Source: Pirellulaceae bacterium
GTDB lineage: Bacteria; Planctomycetota; Planctomycetia; Pirellulales; Pirellulaceae
Assembly (NCBI GenBank): GCA_023382975.1
Contig: JAHDXO010000042.1
Coordinates: 33,472-97,471 of the forward strand
Length of the DNA: 64,000 nucleotides
Direction: 5' to 3'
Position numbers and translations under genes: made by a program
Shown here: in pieces, positions 45,282 through 55,400 of the stretch
How positions within the stretch are numbered: the first letter of the stretch is position 1
Layout: each line of letters starts with the position of its first letter
Notes under the pieces: generated by a model
Told to the model about the DNA's origin: nothing
Database searches by the model: none
The model's input: only the letters and a program-made list of their open reading frames with translations

Positions 45282-46166
45282 ATGCAACGCAGAAACTTCC
45301 TTCAAGCGACCGGCGCTGGCTTGGCGGCCTTGTTGACCCGCCGTGCATGGGCCTTGTCCGCGAGCAGTCCCTACTTGAAAACGCTTGGCCTGCAACTGTA
45401 CACGCTACGGAATCAACTGGCGGAGGATCTGCCCGGCACGATCAAGGCCGTGGCCGATGCCGGGTACTATCAGGTCGAACTGATGCGAGTCGTCGGCGGC
45501 GAACCAGTCTTCCAGGCGGCTCGGGACCACGGCTTGAAAGTCACTTCGGCCATGATCGATTGGAAGACGCTGGCAAGTCCCGGCGAACAAGGCGTGCCAT
45601 CGTTCCAGGAAACACTGGACGTCGCCGTCGAACAGAAGCTCACGTACCTGGTGATTCCCTACGTCGGCAAAGGACATCGCGAGACGGCAGATCAGTTGAA
45701 GACGCTGGCTCGTCGGGCCAATCGAGCCGGCGAGGCGTGCCGCAAGGCGGGAATCCAGCTCTGCTACCACCATCACTCGTTCGAGTTCGCCAAGCTGCCC
45801 AGCGGCGAGACGGGTTGGGAAATCTTCGTCCAGGAATTCGACGCCGCGTTGGTGAAATTCGAAATCGATGTATTCTGGGCTGCGATCGGGGGCTTGAATC
45901 CCGTCGAGACGATTCGCGGGTTGAAGGGGCGCGTGGCGCAACTGCACCTGAAGGATTTGCTCGAAGGCACCCCGACGATCCACGATGAATCGAAAGTGCC
46001 GAAAGAGGCGTTCCAGGAAGTAGGGAACGGGATCATCGATTGGCCCGCCGTTCTGACCGCCGGCGAATTCGCCGGAGCGACCCAGTGCCACGTCGAACAG
46101 GATCAGTCGCCCGATCCGATCGCCAGCATCGGCAAGAGCATCCGCCAATTGAAATCATTGCCCTGA
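45282..46166 (+). CDS. Tat-exported sugar phosphate isomerase/epimerase-like TIM-barrel protein
   Basis: A 294-residue protein with a twin-arginine signal (MQRRNFLQATGAG, cut near WALSA). The mature part is an AP-endonuclease-2/xylose-isomerase-like TIM barrel: LGLQLYTLRNQL at the start, CYHHHSFEF (about 160-168), KFEIDVFWAAIGG and QLHLKDL with metal-binding residues. Family members isomerise or epimerise sugars, but exported ones in this phylum are mostly uncharacterised. AGGAA precedes ATG 45282. It follows the TRAP operon and ends 24 bases from the convergent TauE gene. Confidence 0.85.
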   Translation: MQRRNFLQATGAGLAALLTRRAWALSASSPYLKTLGLQLYTLRNQLAEDLPGTIKAVADAGYYQVELMRVVGGEPVFQAARDHGLKVTSAMIDWKTLASPGEQGVPSFQETLDVAVEQKLTYLVIPYVGKGHRETADQLKTLARRANRAGEACRKAGIQLCYHHHSFEFAKLPSGETGWEIFVQEFDAALVKFEIDVFWAAIGGLNPVETIRGLKGRVAQLHLKDLLEGTPTIHDESKVPKEAFQEVGNGIIDWPAVLTAGEFAGATQCHVEQDQSPDPIASIGKSIRQLKSLP

Positions 46167-46190
46167 CGCGGCCCACCGCGGAAAACGGCG

Positions 46191-46988
46191 TCAGACGAGA
46201 CTCAGCAGCATCCGAGTCCCTACCACGATCAAGAGGACGGCGAAGACACGCTTCAACGCGCGCACCGGAAGACGGTGCGCCAGGCCCGCGCCCAGTGGGG
46301 CCGTCAGCACGCTGGCTGCGACGATGCATGCCAAAGCCGGCAGGTACACATACCCGACCGCGTAGGCCGGCAGTCCAGTGGCGTGCAATCCGAAAAAGAC
46401 ATTTCCGAGGCTGGTGAACAGGGCGATCGGAAATCCGATCGCCGCGGACGTCCCGATCGCCCGATGCATGGGCTGGTTGCACCACAGCAAGAACGGCACC
46501 GACATGATGCCGCCGCCGATCCCGGCCAGGCTCGATACGGCGCCGATCGCGGCACCGACGGCCGCCATGCCCCACCAGCCAGGAAGGTCGCGGGCCGGCC
46601 GCGGCTTGCGGTCAAGCAACATTTGCAGAGCCACGAAACAGAGAAACACGGCGAAGAAACCCTTCAGGCCTTGCGTCGACATGCGGGATGCCAGAAACGT
46701 GCCCAGCACGGCGCCCGCCAAAATGCCCGGCGCGATTCGGAACACGGCGTGCCACACCACGGCGCCGCGTTTGTGGTGCGCCCTGAAACTCGATACGGAA
46801 GTGAACACGATACTGGCCGCCGACGTGCCGATGGCCAAATGCATGAGCGATTCTTGCGGAATGTCCTGCTGGGTGAAGCAAACGACAAGCATCGGCACGA
46901 TGACCAACCCACCGCCGACTCCCAGCAGACCCGCCAACACCCCGACGACGGCACCGACACACAGATACGTCAGGATCAGGAGCGTCAT
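46191..46988 (-). CDS. TauE/SafE-family sulfite/organic-anion exporter
   Basis: A 265-residue membrane protein with eight predicted helices in two similar halves. GVLAGLLGVGGGLVIVPML opens the first half, and SSLAGIGGGIMSVPFLLW opens the second; both are the TauE/SafE (DUF81) glycine signature. The family exports sulfite, sulfoacetate or similar anions. ATG 46988 was chosen as the natural start of helix 1; the much longer open frame upstream on this strand is a shadow of the PhoD gene. No linked sulfur gene is seen. Confidence 0.9.
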   Translation of the reverse strand: MTLLILTYLCVGAVVGVLAGLLGVGGGLVIVPMLVVCFTQQDIPQESLMHLAIGTSAASIVFTSVSSFRAHHKRGAVVWHAVFRIAPGILAGAVLGTFLASRMSTQGLKGFFAVFLCFVALQMLLDRKPRPARDLPGWWGMAAVGAAIGAVSSLAGIGGGIMSVPFLLWCNQPMHRAIGTSAAIGFPIALFTSLGNVFFGLHATGLPAYAVGYVYLPALACIVAASVLTAPLGAGLAHRLPVRALKRVFAVLLIVVGTRMLLSLV

Positions 46989-47219
46989 GAATGGACTTCG
47001 TGTCAGGGGGTGGATGCGATCGAATGTCTGAGGTCTGAGTGGAATTCTAACCGCTCCCGTCGCGCCGCGACAACCTCTCTGCCTCGCTCCCAGCGAATCG
47101 GCTGAAGAAATGGGCCACCCATCGCGCCACGACCACCGCCCTCTTGCATCGTTCTCCGGGCGAGTCATAACATAGGCTGATCTGCCACATTGGACTCTTG
47201 AAACTTGGAGAACCACCTC

Positions 47220-48755
47220 ATGATGAACCAACGTCTCGCGGGCGTTTCGGCGGTTGTTCGATGTTTGTTGCTGGCGGCGCTGTCCTGCGGCGCGATGCTG
47301 TTCGTCGGTCGTGACGCCAACGGCCAGCCTGACCGAGCATCGGAGAATTCGAACGGTCCGTTTCAAGCCACCGGCTTCAAAGTGGGCGAGACGACCGACA
47401 CGAGCGCAATGGTGTGGACTCGCCTGACACTGCGGCCGGCACGCAATCCGGGCAATGGACCGATGGTGATGTTCCTGTACAAGGACGACGGCCAGTGGGC
47501 GACGTACCGGCATACCTCCGCGCATCGGGCGGTGATTGGCGTCCGGTATCCCGAGGGCACAACCGTGGCCGATATCGCCGACGCGGTGCCCGGGACGGCA
47601 GGGGAAACCCGAGTTCGCTATCGGGCGAAAGGGACGGAAATCTGGCAGCAGACGGACTGGCAGGCCGTTGATCCGCAACGCGACTTCACGCGGCAGTTCC
47701 TGCTGACCGGCCTGACGCCCGGAACCCGGTACGAGGTGTGCGTGGACTCTCGCGCCGATGCGGACGCCGCGGCCGGACAGACGCTCGACGGTGGTTTCCA
47801 AACGGCTCCGGCCATCGATCAACCGGCCCGCATCGTCTTCACCGTGTCGACCGGTCAGGGGTACTGGAGCCAAGATTGTCCGACCGGCTACAAGATCTAC
47901 GGCGCGATGCTCGACCTGGACCCCAGTTTCTTCGTCCACACCGGGGACATCGTCTACTACGACCGGATCGCCAAGACCGATGAGTTGGCTCGCTACCTTT
48001 GGCAAGCGACCTACAGTCTGCCGAGCAACGTGCGTTTCCACCGGCACGTCGCCAGTTACTTCATCAAGGACGACCACGACACGTGGCAGGACGACTGCTG
48101 GCCGGGGATGAAGAGCGACAAGATGCACGAGTTTACCTTTGAGCAGGGACTGCGGATCTTTCCCGAACAGGTACCGATGGGCGATTCGACGTTTCGCACG
48201 CAGCGGTGGGGCAAGGATCTGCAAGTTTGGTTCGTCGAGGGCCGCGACTTCCGCAGCCCGAACTCGATGCCCGACGGGCCGGAGAAGACGATCTGGGGCG
48301 AGAAGCAGAAGGCATGGTTCAAGGACACGGTGGCGCAATCGGACGCCACGTTCCGCGTGCTGATCAGCCCCACGCCGTTGATCGGTCCCGACCGAAAGAA
48401 CAAACGCGACAATCATTCGAACGATTCGTTCCGGACTGAAGGCGACGAATTGCGCCGGTTCATCGCCGAACAGGAGAACATGGTCGTGGTTTGCGGCGAC
48501 CGACACTGGCAGTACATGTCCGTCCATCCGGAAACCGGAGTGCGCGAGTATTCTTGCGGGCCAGTCAGCGACTTGCACGCCGGCGGTTGGAGCGATGACC
48601 AGTACCTGCCCGAGTATCACCGCTTCCTGAAAGTCGCCGGCGGATTCCTGTCGGCAACATCCGAACGGATCGACGGTCAGCCGACGCTCACATTCCGCTT
48701 CCACGACGTCCAGGGCGAGGTGCGGTTCGAAGACCGGCTGACGGCCGAGCCGTAG
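47220..48755 (+). CDS. phoD: PhoD-like alkaline phosphatase/phosphodiesterase
   Basis: A 511-residue exported protein (signal VVRCLLLAALSCGAMLFVG). Residues about 45-165 are the Ig-like N-terminal domain. The metallophosphatase domain follows: FTVSTGQGYW, FFVHTGDIVYYD (about 235-246, metal aspartate), KDDHDTWQDD and VVVCGDRHWQYM. PhoD enzymes release phosphate from esters outside the cell with calcium and iron. ATG 47220 is 9 bases after GGAG; the TTG at 47205 is less likely. It ends 61 bases before the M23-like gene and may be transcribed with it. The upstream region (46989-47219) is shared with TauE. Confidence 0.87.
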   Translation: MMNQRLAGVSAVVRCLLLAALSCGAMLFVGRDANGQPDRASENSNGPFQATGFKVGETTDTSAMVWTRLTLRPARNPGNGPMVMFLYKDDGQWATYRHTSAHRAVIGVRYPEGTTVADIADAVPGTAGETRVRYRAKGTEIWQQTDWQAVDPQRDFTRQFLLTGLTPGTRYEVCVDSRADADAAAGQTLDGGFQTAPAIDQPARIVFTVSTGQGYWSQDCPTGYKIYGAMLDLDPSFFVHTGDIVYYDRIAKTDELARYLWQATYSLPSNVRFHRHVASYFIKDDHDTWQDDCWPGMKSDKMHEFTFEQGLRIFPEQVPMGDSTFRTQRWGKDLQVWFVEGRDFRSPNSMPDGPEKTIWGEKQKAWFKDTVAQSDATFRVLISPTPLIGPDRKNKRDNHSNDSFRTEGDELRRFIAEQENMVVVCGDRHWQYMSVHPETGVREYSCGPVSDLHAGGWSDDQYLPEYHRFLKVAGGFLSATSERIDGQPTLTFRFHDVQGEVRFEDRLTAEP

Positions 48756-48816
48756 CATGTTCGCCAATAGCACACGGATTGCGCACGGTCGTGGTCCAGC
48801 GCAGAGGGAGTTCAAA

Positions 48817-50994
48817 ATGATGCATCCGCTTGATCGCCTGTTGAGGTACTCGGTCGTCGCGCTCTGTGCCCTGGTGTTTGCCGCCGATTCTGCTCGGTCG
48901 GGCGAGACCATTCGGCTAACGGCAAGAGACACATTGGCCGCGGTCGAAATGGAGCACGGCGACCGGCTGGAGTTCACGCTGCGGTGCGACCGGACGGTGA
49001 CGCTGGTGCTGGACAATACCCGGGCGGCGATTGTCGAGCGCGTCGAGCCGGGCGGGATCGTGTACCAGTTTTCGTGCGACGTCCGCATCGACGGCCAGCC
49101 GGTCACGCTACGGCGGTTCGTCTGCCCGCAGGAGTGCTTCTACGAGCCGTATGTCATCAGCGGACTGAGGATCTGGCCCGATACGGTCAAGGCGGTATTC
49201 GACCTGGTCCCGGTGCGTTATCCTCGTCCGGGCCATCTGCAGTGCGTGCCTCGCAAAGCGGCGCGGTTCGCCGTCCAGGACGCCGCGCTGCGGATCTGTC
49301 CCGATGAGACGTATCCGTGGTTAGACGAACCACAGAATTTTCTGGACGTAGGGCGGTGCTACAACGGCGACGACTGCTACTTGGGGCCATATCTCGGTCA
49401 AGCCTGCCACGTGGGGATGGACATCAATCATCGCAAGGGCAGCCCGCTGCTGGCGCCGATCGCATTCGATACGCAGGCGTATTTCAACAGTCTGGCCGCC
49501 GGCGACAACAACAACCGCTGGCGTGGCATTCGGCGATGGGAAAACGGCGATGTCTGGGCGCTGCAGACGCACCATCTGATCGACCTGTTGATTCCGCAAA
49601 ACACTCCGCTGCCGATCGGCACGAAATACGCGACAACGGCGGGTACCGCGGTAGGCAGCCACGAGCACACGCATTTCGAATTCAAGATCGGACGCAAGCA
49701 CGCCGATGCGCCGCTGTCGGGCTCGGATGATCCCGCTTCGATCGCTTGTCCCATCGACTTCGAGGACGAATCGCCCGCGGCTCAGACCCGTCCCGAAATT
49801 TTGCACTTGGATCCCTGGATCGTGTTCTGGCAGATCTTCGAGGACCGCAAGGCTCGGCAGAGCGACCTGCGGGCAACCATTGCACCGCTAGCTCCCGTCA
49901 GGACCGGCGAACCCGTTCGCTTTGCTGCGGAACTCGCGGAACGGGAGGAAACGGCGAGCGGCCTCCGTTGCGTGTGGACCTTTGGCGACGGTGGCGCGGC
50001 CGAGGGCCTGACACCGCAGCATGTCTACGCACGTCCCGGAATCTATCCGGTGACCTTGGTGGTTCAGGTCGGAGATCGGCGGGCGACCAGTACGCACCAT
50101 CTGGTCGTGCATGACGAGGCGGAAGAGCAACCAGCACCGGGCATCCGTGCTTCCGAGCCAGCCACGTTTCAGCGCGGCGGACTCGTTCTGGAAGCTCCCG
50201 ACGAGCCCTTGTTCCGCTTGCGGCCGGCCGCGGCGGTGGACGTTTACGGCTGGACTGTCAAACAACTTCCTCATACGCTGCACTTCGTGGCGCGGGCATC
50301 CCGCCCCGTGCCCAATCCTCGCACGCTCACCGTGCGGAATTCCGCCGAACGCGGAGTGGGGCCACTGACCGTTTCGATCCAAGGTGCGGCAGAACGCCAT
50401 GTCTGGCTGCGGGTGGCGGCGGATGAGGAAGCAGGACAACTGCGAGTCGCCGTCGATGCGACGGGATTGGCGGTCGGCAGTTACACCGCCGACGTCCAGG
50501 TCGCCTCGGACGGCGCGGTCAATTCCCCGCAGTCGTTCCGTGTTGTCTTGGAAGTCCGCGACGGTTTGCCGGGCGACGCGATCACGATCGACGACTCGGA
50601 CGCCGGGTTCTACGCGACGCCCTATTTCTGGGTCGGGCATCGCTTCAGCCGAGTGCCGGTCGCGCGGCGCGGCTTCAAGGGGTTCTACCTGACCAACGGC
50701 GGCGTCGCCGCTGCGGGTGAGTTCGTGCGGTGGACGCCCGATTTGCGGCGCGGCGCGTACGCCGTTTCGCTGCACGAAGCCACGCCGTTCGGCAAGGACG
50801 TGGAATTTGATGTGCGAATCCGGCATCGTGGCGGTGTCAAAGTCGTGCGAGTCGCGCCGAGTCGTTCGCGCGAGATCGGCGTGTTCGAATTCGACGAGGG
50901 CGCTGATGGCTACGTCGAGATCCTCGCCGAAGGTTCCAGCGGGCTGGTCGTCGCGGATGCAGTCGTATTCCGGATGAGTGGCGATGCCCGGTGA
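48817..50994 (+). CDS. Exported M23-peptidase-like/PKD-domain protein
   Basis: A 725-residue exported protein starting at ATG 48817 (AGGGAG 7 bases upstream), with a signal peptide (VVALCALVFAADSARSG). A LytM/M23-like metallopeptidase pattern is visible: HVGMDINHRKGSPLLAP (about 205-221, HxxxD) and SHEHTHFEF (HxH, about 285). Next is a PKD domain (FGDGGAAEG, YARPGIYPVTLVV) at about 360-430 and beta-rich C-terminal domains including GDAITIDDSDAGFY (CBM-like). The zinc ligands are all present, so peptidoglycan or peptide cleavage is possible, but M23 domains of this architecture also occur as inactive binders. It follows phoD on the same strand. Confidence 0.75.
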   Translation: MMHPLDRLLRYSVVALCALVFAADSARSGETIRLTARDTLAAVEMEHGDRLEFTLRCDRTVTLVLDNTRAAIVERVEPGGIVYQFSCDVRIDGQPVTLRRFVCPQECFYEPYVISGLRIWPDTVKAVFDLVPVRYPRPGHLQCVPRKAARFAVQDAALRICPDETYPWLDEPQNFLDVGRCYNGDDCYLGPYLGQACHVGMDINHRKGSPLLAPIAFDTQAYFNSLAAGDNNNRWRGIRRWENGDVWALQTHHLIDLLIPQNTPLPIGTKYATTAGTAVGSHEHTHFEFKIGRKHADAPLSGSDDPASIACPIDFEDESPAAQTRPEILHLDPWIVFWQIFEDRKARQSDLRATIAPLAPVRTGEPVRFAAELAEREETASGLRCVWTFGDGGAAEGLTPQHVYARPGIYPVTLVVQVGDRRATSTHHLVVHDEAEEQPAPGIRASEPATFQRGGLVLEAPDEPLFRLRPAAAVDVYGWTVKQLPHTLHFVARASRPVPNPRTLTVRNSAERGVGPLTVSIQGAAERHVWLRVAADEEAGQLRVAVDATGLAVGSYTADVQVASDGAVNSPQSFRVVLEVRDGLPGDAITIDDSDAGFYATPYFWVGHRFSRVPVARRGFKGFYLTNGGVAAAGEFVRWTPDLRRGAYAVSLHEATPFGKDVEFDVRIRHRGGVKVVRVAPSRSREIGVFEFDEGADGYVEILAEGSSGLVVADAVVFRMSGDAR

Positions 50995-51009
50995 GTTTGT
51001 CCAGCACTC

Positions 51010-51033
51010 GTAGCCGAATTCGTGAGAATTCGG
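51010..51033 (+). repeat. REP-like hairpin, intact
   Basis: GTAG, then arm CCGAATTC, loop GTGA, arm GAATTCGG. The arms pair perfectly, and the loop would be a GNRA tetraloop in RNA. It lies between convergent genes. Confidence 0.8.
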
Positions 51034-51064
51034 TCGTTCTCGCGTGTTTGCAGGAGCGGGTTGA

Positions 51065-51096
51065 CCAGCCCGCGGATGCGAGGATTCGCGGGCTGG
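51065..51096. repeat. GC-rich stem-loop between convergent genes
   Basis: Arms CCAGCCCGCG and CGCGGGCTGG (10 bp, perfect) with the 12-base loop GATGCGAGGATT. There is no T run. It could slow transcription from both sides or be another repeat family. Confidence 0.6.
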
Positions 51097-51169
51097 GATG
51101 TAGGACGTGGCGAGGTGGCCGGCGAACAGTACCTGCAGGCTGGCAGCCTGGGCTACGAGCGGGATCGCC

Positions 51170-52042
51170 TTATCCGAGCATGTCCAGCACACCGCGGATG
51201 TAGCCGACGGATTCGGCCAGACCGGGCAGCGGGTCGTCGGCTTCGGCTTCGTACTCGAACGCCAGGTAGCCGCCGTAGCCGGTTTGGATCAGCGAGTGCA
51301 GCAAGCGGGGCAGATCGATCACGCCGCGTCCGCAGGCGATGGCCTGACCGGCCTTCGTGGGCTCCGTCACGTCCTTGATATGCACGTCGTACACGCGGTC
51401 GGCGACTTTCTTCCCCTGCTCGATCGCATCTTCGCCGTACCGGATGGTGTGCCCGACGTCGTGGCACAAGCCGATCCGCTTGTCCAGTCCCTGAATCTTC
51501 TCATAACCGGCGACCGGGGTGGGGAAATGGGTGTCGCCGGGACCGTGGTTGTGGATGCAAACCCGCAGATCGTATTCGCGCACCTTGGCTTCGATCCGCG
51601 GCAGCATTTCGGGCGTCGGCGCGGCGACGATGTCGGTCATCCCGGCGGCCTTGGCGTAATCAAACGCTTGATCGACTTGTTCATCGCTCTTCATGGTGAC
51701 CACGCCGCAGCCGTACAGAACCAAGCCGGCATCCCGGACCTTGGCCGCCGCCGCGGCGATTTCGTCGGGTGTTGCTTCCAGAGGCAGATGGAACGATTTC
51801 AAGCAGATCGCTTCCAGGCCCAACCGCTTGGTCATGGCCACGGTCTGGTCGAGGTCAAACTTTCGGAGCGTGTACGAAGCCAGCGCCAGCCGCAGCGGGC
51901 GCTGTTCCGGCTTGCTGGGCGACTGCTCGGCGGCTCCTGCCAGCGGGGCGAGGCCGGTAGTGCCCGTTGCCAGGGCCGCGGCGGTTCCCAGTCCGGCGAT
52001 TTTCAGGAAACTACGGCGGGTGCCATGTTGCAGGTGGTCCAT
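51170..52042 (-). CDS. Tat-exported sugar phosphate isomerase/epimerase-like TIM-barrel protein
   Basis: A 290-residue protein with a twin-arginine signal (TRRSFLKIAGLGTAAALATG). The mature part is a xylose-isomerase-like TIM barrel: LRLALASYTLRKFD, EAICLKSFHLPLE, RVCIHNHGPGDTHFP (about 170-184), IGLCHDVGHTIRYG and VYDVHIKDVTEP. Metal-binding residues H, D and E are in place. It is in the same superfamily as the gene at 45282 but clearly distinct. I chose ATG 52042 since GGAG lies 9 bases ahead; ATG 52057 is possible. Its upstream region holds two REP-like hairpins and is shared with glnE. Substrate unknown. Confidence 0.85.
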   Translation of the reverse strand: MDHLQHGTRRSFLKIAGLGTAAALATGTTGLAPLAGAAEQSPSKPEQRPLRLALASYTLRKFDLDQTVAMTKRLGLEAICLKSFHLPLEATPDEIAAAAAKVRDAGLVLYGCGVVTMKSDEQVDQAFDYAKAAGMTDIVAAPTPEMLPRIEAKVREYDLRVCIHNHGPGDTHFPTPVAGYEKIQGLDKRIGLCHDVGHTIRYGEDAIEQGKKVADRVYDVHIKDVTEPTKAGQAIACGRGVIDLPRLLHSLIQTGYGGYLAFEYEAEADDPLPGLAESVGYIRGVLDMLG

Positions 52043-52456
52043 CGTATCGTTCTCCATATTGGGCTGAAAGGATCGAACCGAGCGTCTTCTTGAATTCTCG
52101 CGAACTCGATAACAGTTTCTGAATTCTCACGAATCCAGCTACGCCCGTGCAAGCTTCCCGAGTAGCGGACCCCGGAATCCTAAACCAGAAATGCACCGGT
52201 GGCAATCGGGCTGGTCTCGTCACCGGGATGGCGATCGGGTATTATGCTTGGCGGAGTCTGAGTGGTGGTATGGTCTCGGCAATTTGGGATAAATCCGACC
52301 GCTCGGTTTCCGGCAGCCCTCTCCCCGTGTGGCCGCGAAAAAACAGGACAGGCGTCTGGATGCTTGTCCCGGATTTGCGCAGCCCCGATCCGTTGAGTCT
52401 CTCCGCGAACCCCCCAGCCCGGATGGAGCTGTCTATTGTCAGCGTCAGCAAAAGCC
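52043..52456. other. Divergent intergenic region with two REP-like hairpins
   Basis: It lies between the TIM-barrel gene and glnE. It contains repeat copies at 52091-52113 and 52119-52142 and a stretch (52160-52440) with no recognised gene. The promoter for glnE should lie here, but I cannot define its boxes. Confidence 0.5.
52091..52142 (-). repeat. Two REP-like hairpins, direct order
   Basis: On the minus strand the copy at 52119-52142 reads GTAG, CTGGATTC, GTGA, GAATTCAG. Its arms differ from the main family but still pair, with one G-T wobble. The copy at 52091-52113 reads GTTA, TCGAGTTC, GCGA, GAATTCA and is more worn; its loop is again of GNRA type. Confidence 0.65.
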
Positions 52457-55400
52457 ATGGACCATGACACCTTGATTCATTGCCTGGACGATCCCGTCGC
52501 CGTCCAACCGAAGCTTCGTGCGTTGAAGCTGCGGAACGTGGAACGTGCGCGAAGCAATCTGATTTCGATCGCCCGATCCGGCGTGACGCTGGATCTGCTC
52601 GGTCTGGTCTGCCGACAACTGAGCGAAGAATTGCCCAAGCTGAGCGATCCGGACATGGCGTTGAACAATCTGGATCGTTTCTTCGCCGCCGCGCGCAGCC
52701 CGCTTTCGCTCGCCGCCTTGTTCGAACGCGATCCCGATGCACTGCCGACCCTGCTGCAAATTTTTTCCAGCAGCCAGCACTTCAGCGATCTGTTGATTCG
52801 CGATTCGGAGACGTTCGACCTGTTGCGTTTGACCGAAGGCCAGCCGGTGTCGCGCGACGTGCTGACCCGCGAGATCTGCAACGACGTGGCCAACGCCGAC
52901 GGCGACCGCGAGATCATGGCCATTCTTCGCCGTCACAAGCATCGCGAAACCCTGAGGATCGCCTACGGGGACATCGTCATGCGGCAGCGGGTCGAGACGG
53001 TGACCGAGCAGATCTCGTTCCTGGCCGACGCGATCTGCGAAGCGGCTCTCCGAGCGGCCTGGCGCAAGTTGGTCCAACGCCGCGGCGAACCGCGCCGCGC
53101 GGATCGGCAACGAGCCCGCTTCGTCGTGCTGGCGCTGGGGAAGCTCGGCGGTTTGGAACTCAATTATTCCAGCGACATCGACCTGATCTTCATCTCCGAT
53201 GATGGCGGCAAGACGGACGGGGAGCGGCCGATCACGAACACCGAGTTTTTTGCGCTGCTGGCACGCCAATTCTTTCAGTACCTGAACGAGAACACGGCCG
53301 ATGGCGTGGCGTACCGCGTGGACCTGCGTCTGCGGCCGGACGGCAGCCAGGGTCCGCCGGTGATCGGGATGAATGCCGCGCTGCAATACTACGACATGTG
53401 CGGACGCACCTGGGAGCGGCAGGCCTACGTCAAAGCGAGGGCCATCGCGGGCGATCTCGATCTGGGGGCCGAGTTCCTCCAGCAGATGGAACCCTGGGTC
53501 TACCGGCGCTACCTCAGCAGTGTCGACATCATGGGCATCCGGGCCTTGAAACGCCGGATCGAGCAGCGCTGCCTGCACGAGGGTGGTGACGAGCGCGACG
53601 TCAAACAGGGCCACGGCGGAATCCGCGACATCGAGTTTGTCATCCAGTTCCTGCAACTGCTGAACGGCGGTGATCTCCCCGACATCCGCACGGGCAACAC
53701 CCTGCAAGCGATCGCCAGATTGGAAGAAGCGGGCTGCTTGACCAGCGAAGAGCGGACGGTGCTGGAACAGAATTACGAACTGCTTCGCAAGCTGGAGCAC
53801 CGTCTGCAGATCATGTTCGATTTGCAGACGCATACGATGCCGGACAGCGACGAGGAACTGCGCAAACTGGCCATCCGCATGGGCTACCCCGACGGACCGC
53901 ACCGCTCGCCGCTGGACAGTTTCCGCGCCGACTACCAGCAAAAAACGGAACGGAACCGCCGGATTCTGAACCATCTGATGGGCGACGCTTCGGGCTTCGA
54001 TGATCAAGCGGAACCCGAAGTCGATCTGGTGCTGGATCCGGAACCTTCGGACGAGCAGATTGCGCAGGTACTGGGCTGCTACGGTTTCAAGAATCTGCGC
54101 GACGCCTACACACATTTGATGGCGTTGACGACCGAACGGATTTCGATCCTGTCGACGCGGCGGTGCCGCCATTTCCTGGCCGTGATCGCGCCGCAACTGC
54201 TGCAGGCGATCGGCGAGACCCCGGATCCCGATTCGACGCTCATCAACCTGAGCCAGGTCAGCGATTCGCTGGGCGGCAAAGGCGTCTTGTGGGAACTGTT
54301 CAGCCTGCACGAGCCCTCGATGCATCTGTACGTCCGCCTGTGCGCCGCGACGCCGTATCTTTCGGGCATTTTGACCAGCAATCCCGGCATGATCGACGAA
54401 TTGCTGGATTCGCTGCTGCTGGACAAGCTGCCGTCGTTCGAGACCTTGGAACGGATGCTCGAAGACTTGCTGCGCGGCGCCGAGGACGCCGAACCGATCC
54501 TGCACGGCTTCAAAAACTCGTTGCATCTGCGCGTCGGTGTTCGGGATATCTTGGGCAAGGCGGACATCCGCGAGACGCATCGCGTGTTGTCGGACATCAG
54601 CGAGGTGTGTCTGAAGGAGATCGCGGTCAGCGAATTTCATCGCCTGGCCGCCCGCTACGGCCTGCCCGTGATCCAAGGTGGTCCGCGCGACGGCCAACCC
54701 TGCGAGCTGATTATCCTGGCATTGGGCAAGATGGGTGGGCGCGAACCGAACTACCACAGCGACTTGGATGTCGTGTTCCTGTACGAGGCGGACGGGGCGA
54801 CCCGGCATCCGCGCGGCAGCCGTAGCGAGCAGGCGACGACGAACCAACACTTTTTCAGCCAACTGGGCCAGCGGATCATCAAGGTGATCAACCACTTGGG
54901 CCCCCACGGGCGGTTGTACGAGTTGGATCCGCGGCTTCGGCCGACCGGGCGGAGCGGCTCGCTGGCCGTGTCGCTGGACGAGTTTGCTCGCTACTTCGCC
55001 GCCGGGCAAGGCCAGTTGTGGGAGCGGCAGGCGCTGTGCAAAGCGCGAGTCATCTTCGGGTCCGACGCCGCTCGGCGTTCGGCGATGGACGCCGTCCGCA
55101 CGGCGTTGGCCGGGCCCGGCTGGCATCCGGGCGACGCCGCCGAGATCCGCCGCATGCGTTCGCGGTTGGAAGAAACCGCGACCAGGACGAATCTGAAACG
55201 CGGGCCGGGCGGAACGGTCGATATCGAATTCGCCGTCCAAATGCTGCAGATGAAGCACGGCGCGGAACGACCCGAATGCTTGGTTCCCGGGACGCTGGAC
55301 GCCATCGAAGCCTTGTGCCGGGCCGACGCCTTGAATCAAGAGGATGCCGAATATCTGTCTCAGTCCTACAGGTTCCTGCGCGCTGTCGAAGCCCGTCTGA

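Noticed and set aside
46989..49106. N-terminal 700 residues of a long minus-strand frame ending in TauE
   Set aside because: Only the last 265 residues match TauE/SafE; the rest is antisense to phoD and the M23-like gene.
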